NCBI GenBank assembly: GCA_902464015.1 | Contig: CABQHM010000016.1 | Span: 1 to 58,542, forward strand | Reading direction: 5' to 3' | Length of the DNA: 58,542 bases | Source of the DNA: an uncultured Coriobacteriales bacterium | Lineage (GTDB): Bacteria; Actinomycetota; Coriobacteriia; Coriobacteriales; UMGS124 | Shown here: piece after piece, positions 40,023-47,690 of the stretch | Position numbering within the stretch: the first letter of the stretch is position 1 | How the letters are laid out: each line of letters starts with the position of its first letter | Program-made: the position numbers and the translations under genes | Notes under the pieces: generated by a model | Told to the model about the DNA's origin: nothing | The model's input: the letters and a program-made list of their open reading frames with translations, nothing else | Databases searched by the model: none

Positions 40023-41468
40023 ATGGACGACACCCAGCTCATTTCTGATATCGAGGCATACGTCGAGCGCATGTGGCCCGCCGTGGTCGAGGACCTGGCG
40101 GCGCTTGTGGCCATTCCCAGCGTGGCCGAGTCCGACAAGGCCGAGGAGGGTGCCCCCTACGGCCCCGAGGCCAAGCGCGCCCTCACCTGTGCGCTCGACA
40201 TGGCGAAGCGTCTGGGCCTGGAGCCTCACGACATGGACGGCTACATCGGCTATGCCGACCTTCCCGGCAAGAGCGCCACGCAGATTGCCACCATCGCGCA
40301 CGTCGACGTGGTGCCGGCCGGCGTGGGCTGGACCCAGGACCCCTTCACCATGACCGAGCGCGAGGGCTATCTCCTTGGACGCGGCGTGATCGATGACAAG
40401 GGTCCGGCCGTCCTCACTGCCTACATGGCCCGCTACTTTATCGAGCGCGGCGAGACGCTGCCCTATAGCCTGCGCCTCATCTTTGGCAGCGACGAGGAAG
40501 TCGGCATGACCGACGTCGACCACTACCTGTCGGTGCACGAAAGCCCGGCTTTCCTCTTTACGCCTGACGCGAGCTTCCCTGCCGGCGTGGGCGAGAAAGG
40601 CCACTGCGGCGGCACGTTTGCCTCTCCCGCGCTTGAGGGTGGCCTGCTCGTCGCGCTCGAGGGCGGCACGGTGACCAACGCCATCCCTGGCCTGGCACAG
40701 GCTTGGGTCTTGGCGGATGCTGCCACGTTGCCCCAGGTAAAGGGCATCGAGGTTGCTGTCTGCACGGCAGCTGACCTGCCTGAGGGCGCGCAGGCACCCG
40801 CGGCCGGCGCTGCGCTTGCCTGCATCACCGCGCACGGCAAGGGTGGACACGCCTCGCTTCCCGAGGGCACGCGCAATGCCATCGGCATGCTGGTGAACTA
40901 TCTCCTGCGCGCCGACCTTGTCGAGGGCGCCGAGCGCGACTGCCTCGAGCTGCTCTCCCAGCTGCATGCCTCCACGGATGGCTCGAGTGTGGGCATCGAC
41001 GCAACCGACGACCTTTTCGATCCGCTTACCTGCATTGGCGGCACCATCCACAAGAAGGCGGGCCGCATCGAGCAGACCATCGACATCCGCTACCCCAAGT
41101 CCACCACCACCGCTCACATGGTGCCCATCCTCGAGGAGCTTGCGGCCAAGCATGGTTGCGTGTTCACGCTGACGTCCGACGCGGTGCCTTTCTATGTGGC
41201 CCCCGACCATCCTGCCATCCAGGCGCTCATCGGCGCGTACAACGAGTTCACGGGCAAGCAGGCCGAGCCCGTCACCATGGGCGGCGGCACGTACGCGCGC
41301 AAGTTCGCCTGCGCGGCGAGCTTCGGCCCCGAGGAGCCCGGCGAGGAGTTCCCGAGCTTCGTGGGTTCCATGCACGGTCCCGACGAGGGTGTTTCCGTCG
41401 AGCTGCTCCAGCGCTCGCTCAAGATTTACATCTACGCCCTCGCCAAGCTTATGGAGCTGGAGTTCTAG
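40023..41468 (+). CDS. M20 family dipeptidase, PepV/Sapep-like
   Basis: A 481-residue zinc peptidase. Metal-site motifs: Thr-Ile-Ala-His-Val-Asp-Val-Val-Pro-Ala-Gly near 91-101, Gly-Arg-Gly-Val-Ile-Asp-Asp-Lys-Gly near 120-128 and Gly-Ser-Asp-Glu-Glu-Val-Gly-Met near 157-164, all typical of PepV-type dipeptidases that degrade dipeptides in the cytoplasm. ATG 40023 follows AAAGGAG; an in-frame ATG 39 bases upstream lacks a site. Confidence 0.93.
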   Translation: MDDTQLISDIEAYVERMWPAVVEDLAALVAIPSVAESDKAEEGAPYGPEAKRALTCALDMAKRLGLEPHDMDGYIGYADLPGKSATQIATIAHVDVVPAGVGWTQDPFTMTEREGYLLGRGVIDDKGPAVLTAYMARYFIERGETLPYSLRLIFGSDEEVGMTDVDHYLSVHESPAFLFTPDASFPAGVGEKGHCGGTFASPALEGGLLVALEGGTVTNAIPGLAQAWVLADAATLPQVKGIEVAVCTAADLPEGAQAPAAGAALACITAHGKGGHASLPEGTRNAIGMLVNYLLRADLVEGAERDCLELLSQLHASTDGSSVGIDATDDLFDPLTCIGGTIHKKAGRIEQTIDIRYPKSTTTAHMVPILEELAAKHGCVFTLTSDAVPFYVAPDHPAIQALIGAYNEFTGKQAEPVTMGGGTYARKFACAASFGPEEPGEEFPSFVGSMHGPDEGVSVELLQRSLKIYIYALAKLMELEF

Positions 41469-41484
41469 CTGGCGTATGAGTTGC

Positions 41485-41538
41485 TTGGGGTGCAGAATCC
41501 GCGTGCGGCCGTACCGCGCGGGGCATTCTGCACCCCAA
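41485..41538. terminator. Long inverted repeat after the dipeptidase
   Basis: A perfect 14-bp inverted repeat (41485-41498 with 41525-41538) enclosing a G/C-rich inner hairpin lies 17 bases past the stop. There is no clear T-run, so it may act as a 3' end stabiliser or a weak bidirectional terminator. Confidence 0.6.
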
Positions 41539-41545
41539 AGGTTCG

Positions 41546-41688
41546 GGTTCGGTTTAAAAAAGAGGGTATGTTTGCGTTTTAATTTGACCGGCTAGAGTTG
41601 CCTGGAAATCGGCAAGCCATCTAGCTGGTAGAACGTTGAGCGCCTTGCTTTGGATACTGGGTTGGTTCGATTTAAAACGCAAACATGC
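41546..41688. promoter_or_regulatory. Nested inverted repeats upstream of gshA
   Basis: An outer inverted repeat pairs 41568-41582 with 41672-41686 (core GTTTGCGTTTTAA). Inside it, ACCGGCTAGA (about 41587-41596) pairs with TCTAGCTGGT (about 41620-41629) with one G-T wobble, and TTGCC pairs with GGCAA inside that. GGTTCG(G/A)TTTAAAA also occurs as a direct repeat at 41546 and 41664. It could be a structured RNA leader, a small palindromic element or a set of operators. Confidence 0.5.
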
Positions 41689-41739
41689 GTCGTTTTTTGC
41701 GCGACGAGGCGTGGCGCAGGTGCAGAAGGGGCCGTTGCG

Positions 41740-43041
41740 ATGCTGCATGTGGACAACGAGAATGTGCGGGCACACCTCTTCGAGGGCAATTTCGGGCTGG
41801 AGCGCGAGAACCTGCGCGTGACACCCGAAGGGTTCCTCGCCCAGACGCCCAACCCTTTCGGCGGCCACGGCCATATCGTGCGAGACTTCTCCGAGATACA
41901 GTGCGAGATCAACACGGGTATCTCGGGCAGTCCCGAGGCATGCGTGGCCGAGCTTGCTGGCTACGACGCGGTTGAGCAGCGCACGCTTGCTGCCATGGAG
42001 CCCTCCGAGCTGCTCTGGCCGTTCTCGAACCCACCGTACATTACAAGCGAAAACGACATCCCCATCGCGCAGTTCTGCGACGAGCAGGCTGAAAAAACGC
42101 GCTATCGCCAGTATCTTTCTGACCGCTACGGGCGCTACAAGATGGCGTTCAGCGGTATCCACTTCAACTTCTCGTTTGCCGATGTGCTGCTCGAGGCGAA
42201 CTGTGCGGTGGACGGCGGGGCCGACTTCGCCACATATAAGGACGCTTTCTACCTCGACCTAGCGCAGAAGGCCGTGGCCTTTGGCTGGATTGTGACCGCC
42301 GTGACGGCCGCGAGCCCGCTGCTCGATTCGTCCTATGCCGAGAAGGCGCTCTTCGGCGACGATCTCTACCTGGGCATGGGGAGCGTGCGCTGCAGCGAGC
42401 TGGGATATTGGAACGAGTTCACGCCCATCTTGGACTACTCGAGCATCTCTGCCTACGCCGCGCGCATCCAGGCATACGTTGACCAGGGGCTCATTCGTCA
42501 GCCTAGCGAGCTCTACTATCCCGTGCGCGTGAAGCCGCGCGGCGCCTATGGCCTCGACACGCTGCGCCCAGGCAACACGAGCCACATCGAGCTGCGCATG
42601 TTCGATCTCAATCCCTTGTACCCGGCAGGGGTCAACGAGGCCGACGTGTACTTTGCCCAGCTCTTCCTCGTGTGGCTTGCAAGCTTGCCGGCAATGCGCC
42701 TCACAGGTGCTCAGCAGATCCAGGCGGCGGCGAACTTCAAGCGTGCGGCCCACTACGACCTGCGCACCGTGAAGATCGACGTGCCGGGCTGGGGTGTGGA
42801 CTCTGTCTCGCACTCGGCCATGCGCCTGCTTGCCGAGATGGAGGCGTTTCTGCGTCGCGTGGATGCTCCTCAGAAGGCCTTCGACTGCCTGGCTTACCAG
42901 CGCCGCAAGTTCACCGACCCCGACGAGGCGCGCTACACCCACATCGTGCGCGAGCGCTTCTCGGGCGGCTTTGTGCAAAAAGGCCTCGACCTGGCGAGGA
43001 AATACCAGGTCGAGGCCTTGGAAGGGTCTATGGTGCAGTAG
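41740..43041 (+). CDS. gshA: Glutamate-cysteine ligase
   Basis: A 433-residue ATP-dependent ligase making gamma-glutamylcysteine. The N-terminus Gly-Asn-Phe-Gly-Leu-Glu-Arg-Glu-Asn-Leu-Arg-Val (about 15-26) and Val-Arg-Asp-Phe-Ser-Glu-Ile-Gln near 47-54 match the bacterial gshA / GshF N-domain family. Later Ile-Glu-Leu-Arg-Met-Phe-Asp-Leu-Asn-Pro near 284 is also typical. No ATP-grasp glutathione synthetase domain follows, so the cell may stop at gamma-glutamylcysteine or have gshB elsewhere. Confidence 0.9.
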   Translation: MLHVDNENVRAHLFEGNFGLERENLRVTPEGFLAQTPNPFGGHGHIVRDFSEIQCEINTGISGSPEACVAELAGYDAVEQRTLAAMEPSELLWPFSNPPYITSENDIPIAQFCDEQAEKTRYRQYLSDRYGRYKMAFSGIHFNFSFADVLLEANCAVDGGADFATYKDAFYLDLAQKAVAFGWIVTAVTAASPLLDSSYAEKALFGDDLYLGMGSVRCSELGYWNEFTPILDYSSISAYAARIQAYVDQGLIRQPSELYYPVRVKPRGAYGLDTLRPGNTSHIELRMFDLNPLYPAGVNEADVYFAQLFLVWLASLPAMRLTGAQQIQAAANFKRAAHYDLRTVKIDVPGWGVDSVSHSAMRLLAEMEAFLRRVDAPQKAFDCLAYQRRKFTDPDEARYTHIVRERFSGGFVQKGLDLARKYQVEALEGSMVQ

Positions 43042-43052
43042 GGGCGCGAGCC

Positions 43053-43652
43053 TTACAGTGCTGCTTTGACGGCCTTGAGAAGCTCGCCGTAGTCCTCGAA
43101 GGCGGGAACCTCGGGGTGGTCGGCCTGAATCTCGGGCGTGGAGCGGAACAGGAACCCTGCCTTGCTGGCCTCGATCATGCCCAGGTCGTTGTAGGAGTCG
43201 CCGAAAGCGATGGTGTCGTAGCCGCAGGAATGCAGGGCCTGCACCGTGGTGAGCTTGGAAGGCGTGCAGCGCATTTTGTAGCTGGTGATGCGGCCGTCGG
43301 GGGCAACTTCGAGCGTGTTGCACATGATGGTAGGCCAGCCGAGCTTGCGCATGAGGGGCTGGGCGAACTGCTCGAAGGTGTCGGACAGGATGATGACCTG
43401 CGTCGTCGCGCGCAGCTCGTCGAGGAACTCGCGGGCACCCTCAAGGGGCTCGATGGTCTCGATGACCTGCTGAATCTCCTTGATGCCCATGTTGTGCTCG
43501 GCGAGCACGCCCAGGCGCCACTTCATGAGCTTGTCGTAGTCGGGCTCGTCGCGCGTGGTGCGCGTCAGCTCGGGGATGTTGGCCGCACGGGCAAACTCAA
43601 TCCAAATCTCAGGAACGAGCACGCCTTCCAGGTCAGTGCAAACGATGTTCAT
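43053..43652 (-). CDS. thrH: ThrH phosphoserine phosphatase / homoserine phosphotransferase
   Basis: A 199-residue HAD enzyme. The ThrH signature is in the N-terminus Cys-Thr-Asp-Leu-Glu-Gly-Val-Leu-Val-Pro-Glu-Ile-Trp, where the usual DxD is Asp-Leu-Glu. The Ser of motif II is in Ile-Leu-Ser-Asp-Thr-Phe near 90, and Gly-Asp-Ser-Tyr-Asn-Asp is motif IV near 150. ThrH removes phosphate from phosphoserine and can pass it to homoserine. As last gene of serC-serA-thrH it supplies the final step of serine synthesis. Confidence 0.92.
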   Translation of the reverse strand: MNIVCTDLEGVLVPEIWIEFARAANIPELTRTTRDEPDYDKLMKWRLGVLAEHNMGIKEIQQVIETIEPLEGAREFLDELRATTQVIILSDTFEQFAQPLMRKLGWPTIMCNTLEVAPDGRITSYKMRCTPSKLTTVQALHSCGYDTIAFGDSYNDLGMIEASKAGFLFRSTPEIQADHPEVPAFEDYGELLKAVKAAL

Positions 43653-43683
43653 GCCAAGAATCCTTCCACCTCAGGGGAATATG

Positions 43684-43840
43684 AAAAGGGGCGCACCGCC
43701 AGGCACGCCCCTTGCAGCGCATCAGGTTCCGCATCGCACCACTAAAGCGGGTTCTGATGCGCAAGGCGCGCAGGGCCGACGTGTACCGGAGTACTCTAGG
43801 TCCTGCGGAACGCAGCGCATCAGGTTCCGCACCACACCTC
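43684..43840 (-). promoter_or_regulatory. Possible attenuator between serA and thrH
   Basis: Read leftward, the 189-base gap has two copies of a 20-bp repeat (43812-43831 and 43714-43733). Between them is a segment (about 43747-43762) complementary to either copy with a small internal loop. A terminator-like hairpin AAGGGGCG...CGCCCCTTTT (43713-43684) ends only 32 bases before thrH, leaving no room for a promoter. Alternative pairing plus a terminator is the plan of an attenuator. Intergenic repeat elements of the REP type are the other explanation. Confidence 0.5.
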
Positions 43841-43841
43841 G

Positions 43842-45005
43842 CTATTTCACGACGCGGACGCGATACATGCCGGGAATGGCCTTCAGCGCTTCTACCGTCG
43901 CCTCGGTGGCGGGTTCGCCCAGGTCGAAGAGGGTGTAGGCGTTGTCGCCGAGCGACTCGTTGGCCATACGCGTGATGTTGACGCCCTGGGCGGCAAGCGC
44001 AGCCGTGAGCTGGCCGATCATGTTGGGGATGTTGGCGTGCAGGGCCGCAATGCGGCCGGCGTCGCGGCACGCGCCCATGTGGACGGCCGGGTAGTTTACC
44101 GAGTTGGTGATGTTGCCGTTCTCCAGGTAGTCCTTGAGCTGGGCGACTGCCATGGTGGCACAGTTCTCCTCGGCCTCGGCGGTGCCGGCGCCGGCGTGGG
44201 GCGTCACGACGGTGTTGGGCATGCGCAGTACCTTGGGCGTGCAGAAGTCGGTGAAGAACTGCTTGATCTTGCCCGAGCGAAGCGCGGCGTCCACAGCGTC
44301 CTCGTCGATGAGCGTCTCGCGGGAGTAGTTGAAGAGCTTCACGCCGTCGGGCATGGCGTCGATCTGCTGCTTGCCGATGAGGCCCCAGGTGTCGGGCTCG
44401 CTGGGCACGTGCACGGTGACGTACTCGCTCCTGGCGCACAGGTCGTTGAGGTCGTCGAGGCGCACAACCTCGCGGGAGAGCTGCCAGGCGTCCTTCACGG
44501 CGATGTAGGGGTCGTAGCCGTACACCTTCATGCCCAGGTCAACCAGGGCGTTTGCGACCTTGGAGCCCACGTTGCCCAGGCCGATGACGCCCACGGTGCG
44601 GCCTTTGATCTCCTGGCCCACGAAGGCCTTCTTGGCGGCCTCGGCGTGCACGTAGGCATCCGGGTCCTCCTCGTGGTCGCGGCACCACTTGATGCCGCCG
44701 AGCACGTCGCGGCTTGCCATCATGAAGAGGCAGACCATGAGCTCCTTCACGGCGTTGGAGTTGGCGCCGGGGGTGTTGAAGACGACGACGCCCTGGCGAG
44801 CGAAGCGCTCGATCGGGATGTTGTTGAAGCCGGCGCCGGCGCGCGCGATGGCCGCGATGCCCTGGGGCAGCGTCATCTCGTGCATGGAGGAGCTGCGGAT
44901 GATGATGCCCTCGGCTTGCGTGATGTCGTCGACGATCTCGTAGCCTTCGCCCAGGTCGGTGAGGCCCTTCTTCGTGATGTTGTCGATGGTCTTGACCTTA
45001 CGCAT
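43842..45005 (-). CDS. serA: D-3-phosphoglycerate dehydrogenase
   Basis: A 387-residue NAD-dependent enzyme for the first step of serine synthesis. The Rossmann motif is Val-Ile-Gly-Leu-Gly-Asn-Val-Gly (about 140-147), the catalytic Arg is in Asn-Tyr-Ser-Arg-Glu-Thr near 229 and the His in Thr-Pro-His-Ala-Gly-Ala-Gly near 277. A C-terminal ACT domain (about 315-387), the usual serine feedback site, is present. The ATG at 45005 fits the GAAGGG ribosome site better than the one at 45014. Confidence 0.95.
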   Translation of the reverse strand: MRKVKTIDNITKKGLTDLGEGYEIVDDITQAEGIIIRSSSMHEMTLPQGIAAIARAGAGFNNIPIERFARQGVVVFNTPGANSNAVKELMVCLFMMASRDVLGGIKWCRDHEEDPDAYVHAEAAKKAFVGQEIKGRTVGVIGLGNVGSKVANALVDLGMKVYGYDPYIAVKDAWQLSREVVRLDDLNDLCARSEYVTVHVPSEPDTWGLIGKQQIDAMPDGVKLFNYSRETLIDEDAVDAALRSGKIKQFFTDFCTPKVLRMPNTVVTPHAGAGTAEAEENCATMAVAQLKDYLENGNITNSVNYPAVHMGACRDAGRIAALHANIPNMIGQLTAALAAQGVNITRMANESLGDNAYTLFDLGEPATEATVEALKAIPGMYRVRVVK

Positions 45006-45128
45006 ATAGATCATCCCTTCGTGTGGGGCGGGCTAGGGTGCCTGCCGTTCGCTGTATGTGCGGGGCGCCCTCGGACGTGCCGGGCCGCCCATTGTTTTCA
45101 GTGCGATACGCGCGATGGGCGCATGAAC

Positions 45129-46217
45129 TTAGGCGTTGGCGCCCTCGTAGTCGCGCATGAACTTGGCAAGCGCTTCCACGTTCTCCTGGGGCACGGCGTT
45201 GTAGATGCTCGCGCGCATGCCGCCCACGCTGCGGTGGCCCTTCACGCCCACGAAGCCCGCCTCGGTGGCAGCCTTCACAAAGGCGGCGTCCTTGTCGGCG
45301 TCACCGCAGGTAAAGGTCACGTTCATCTGGCTGCGCGACTCAGGCGAGGCGATGCCGCGGAAGAGCTTGCTTGTGTCGAGCACGTCGTAGAGCACCTTTG
45401 CCTTGGCGGCGTTGCGCTCTGCCATGGCGTCGAGGCCACCCTGGCGGGCAATCCAGTCGAACACCAGGCCGCAGATGTAGATGCCCCAGCAAGGAGGCGT
45501 GTTGTACATCGAGCCGGAATCGGCCATGGTCTTGTAGCGCAGGATGGTGGGCGTGGCGGGATGGACGTCCTCGCGCACCAGGTCGTCGCGCACGATGACG
45601 ATGGTGACGCCGGCCGGGCCCACGTTCTTCTGAGCGCCGCCCCAGATGAGGTCGTAGCGGCTCACGTCCATGGGGCGCGACAGGAAGCACGACGACACGT
45701 CGCTCATCAGGGGCACGTCGCCCGTCTGGGGAAGCTTCGCCTCGTTCCATTCGATGCCGCCGATGGTCTCGTTCTCGCAGATGTAGACGTAACTGGCGTC
45801 TGCGCTGGGAACAAGGCCGGAGCAGTCGGGGATGTAGGAGAATGCTCGATCCTCGCTCGTGGCGAGCACGCGGGGCGTGCCGTAGAGTTTTGCCTCGTTG
45901 AAGGCCTTCTTGCTCCAGGTGCCGGTCAGGACGTAGTCGGCGGTGCCGGTGTGCATGAGGTTCATGGGCACGCTTGCAAACTGCGTGGTGCCGCCGCCCT
46001 GCACGAAGAGGACCTTGTAGTTGTCGGGCACGCCGAGCAGAGATCGAAGAGACGCCTCGGCAGAGTCGATGATCTGCTTGAACGCTGAACTTCGATGACT
46101 CATCTCCATCACAGACAAACCGGTGCCGTGCCAGTCGAGCATCTCGGATGCAGCGGTGGCAAGAACCTCCTGCGGAAGTGCCGCAGGGCCTGCGTTGAAG
46201 TTTAATGCGCGGCTCAT
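45129..46217 (-). CDS. serC: Phosphoserine aminotransferase
   Basis: A 362-residue PLP enzyme for the second step of serine synthesis. The N-terminus Leu-Asn-Phe-Asn-Ala-Gly-Pro-Ala-Ala-Leu-Pro is diagnostic and the PLP lysine is in Gly-Ala-Gln-Lys-Asn-Val-Gly-Pro-Ala near 196. His-Arg-Ser near 41 and Phe-Val-Gln-Gly-Gly-Gly-Thr near 71 line the active site. First gene of a leftward serC-serA-thrH operon, 123 bases from serA. Confidence 0.96.
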   Translation of the reverse strand: MSRALNFNAGPAALPQEVLATAASEMLDWHGTGLSVMEMSHRSSAFKQIIDSAEASLRSLLGVPDNYKVLFVQGGGTTQFASVPMNLMHTGTADYVLTGTWSKKAFNEAKLYGTPRVLATSEDRAFSYIPDCSGLVPSADASYVYICENETIGGIEWNEAKLPQTGDVPLMSDVSSCFLSRPMDVSRYDLIWGGAQKNVGPAGVTIVIVRDDLVREDVHPATPTILRYKTMADSGSMYNTPPCWGIYICGLVFDWIARQGGLDAMAERNAAKAKVLYDVLDTSKLFRGIASPESRSQMNVTFTCGDADKDAAFVKAATEAGFVGVKGHRSVGGMRASIYNAVPQENVEALAKFMRDYEGANA

Positions 46218-46370
46218 GTGCTCCTCTTTCTCGGGCGGTTAGGTACCACTCGAATGCTAGCACTCGCATATTTCGTGACGTGGTAAATCGCGAATAATCG
46301 GCGAAGTCACGAAAAAGCAACCATTTTTATAGGTTTAGCCAAGTAAAGTGCCCCTGTAGGCAAGCCGCGC

Positions 46371-47327
46371 TTAGCGGAAAAGCTTCGCCTTCACGATGAC
46401 GAGCGCGACCACCACGGAGACGGCCAGCGCGATGAGCACGGCGAATATGGGCGAGGAGACGAGCGGCAGGTCCTCGACGTTCATGCCGTAGAAGCTGAAC
46501 ACGATGGTGGGCACGGCCAGCACGACCGTGATGATGGTGAGCGTACGCATGACCATGTTCAGGTTGTTGGAGATGACCGAGCCGAACGCCTCCATGGTGC
46601 CGTTCAAAATGGTGGTGGAAACGCTCGCCATCTCGATTGCCTGCGACAGCTCGATGAGGACGTCGTCGAGCAGCTCTTGGTCTTCCTCGTACAGGCGAAT
46701 GATGCGGCCCGTGCGGATCTTGCCCAGCGTGACCTCGTTTGCCTTGAGCGAGGTGGACAGGTAGACGAGCGACTTCTCCAAGCCGAGCATCTTGATAAGC
46801 TCCTCGTTGCGCATGGTCTTGCGCAGCAGCTTCTCGGTGCGGGTGAACTGCTTGTTGATGTTGCGCAGATAGCTCTGGTAGGTCTGGGCGATGTTGAGCA
46901 AAAGCTGAAGCAGGAAGCGCGTAGTGCGGCGTGTGTCCAGGCCGCGGACGCGCCCTGAGGAGAAGGCGTCGATCGTGGTGTTGGGCGTGAGGCTCACGGT
47001 CACGATCATGTTCGACTCGGGCAGCAGCAGCACCGAGAGCGGTTGGGTGTCGTACTGCGTGATGGAGGGATCCTCCAGGTCGGAGGCGTCTTCAAGCGCA
47101 GCGCAGTCCACAATGACGAGGGTCTGGTTCGTGTCGTCGTCGAAGTCGAGGTGCGAGCTCTCGTCGTCGTCGAGCGCGCTGCGCACGAACTCGGGTACGA
47201 TGCCGGCCTTGGCATGCAGCCACGCGCGGTCCTCGGGCGTGGGGCAGGTGATGCTCACCCAGCAGCCGGCCTCGGGCTCCTCGACCTGCTTGGTGCCCTC
47301 GGGGCCGGTCTTGTAAAACTCGATCAT
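46371..47327 (-). CDS. corA: CorA family magnesium/divalent cation transporter
   Basis: A 318-residue channel. A cytoplasmic alpha/beta and long-helix domain (1-255) is followed by two transmembrane helices (about 257-277 and 288-310), with the selectivity motif Tyr-Gly-Met-Asn just after the first. The ATG at 47327 lies directly behind AGGAGGG; longer versions of the frame run into an upstream region without a start site. It ends Lys-Ala-Lys-Leu-Phe-Arg, the usual basic tail. Confidence 0.93.
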   Translation of the reverse strand: MIEFYKTGPEGTKQVEEPEAGCWVSITCPTPEDRAWLHAKAGIVPEFVRSALDDDESSHLDFDDDTNQTLVIVDCAALEDASDLEDPSITQYDTQPLSVLLLPESNMIVTVSLTPNTTIDAFSSGRVRGLDTRRTTRFLLQLLLNIAQTYQSYLRNINKQFTRTEKLLRKTMRNEELIKMLGLEKSLVYLSTSLKANEVTLGKIRTGRIIRLYEEDQELLDDVLIELSQAIEMASVSTTILNGTMEAFGSVISNNLNMVMRTLTIITVVLAVPTIVFSFYGMNVEDLPLVSSPIFAVLIALAVSVVVALVIVKAKLFR

Positions 47328-47690
47328 GGCTGGCCCTCCTTGGTCGGGGTCGGGGAGCGGACGGCGTGCCCGCATGCGACGACGTGCCGCAACCCGTAAG
47401 GATAAACCCCGAAAGGCGAAATGCGGCGCGGGAATCGCCAAAACATGCGTCGAATGCCTGATTTTCCTGCCCATATGTGGGTGTGCTGTGGGCGGGGGTG
47501 CCACATGTGACGCCTGCCTGGGGAGATGGGGCTATGCCGATGCAAGCCATGAAAAAGGCTTTGCCTGTTGGTTGAGTCTCCCGATCGGTCGGTGAAAGGC
47601 GCAATGTTGGATGTGACTGACACATTCCGAAACAGGATGCCTCACATGCAGTGATAGGGTAGGATTTTCATCAATGAAAAGGAGCCTGCC
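47328..47690. other. Divergent intergenic region corA / LuxR
   Basis: A 363-base gap without a credible gene. It contains several CATGTG/CACATG-type motifs (about 47473, 47501, 47609-47628 as an imperfect palindrome, and 47642) and a CCGATCGG palindrome at 47580. Both promoters must lie here, but no box pair is convincing. Confidence 0.5.

Noticed and set aside
44037..46088. Long rightward open frame opposite serA and serC
   Set aside because: Antisense shadow of two clear genes in high-GC DNA; no family pattern and no ribosome site.
47440..47452. AAACATGCGTCG shared between 41681 and 47441
   Set aside because: A single 12-base match in unrelated intergenic regions; most likely chance.
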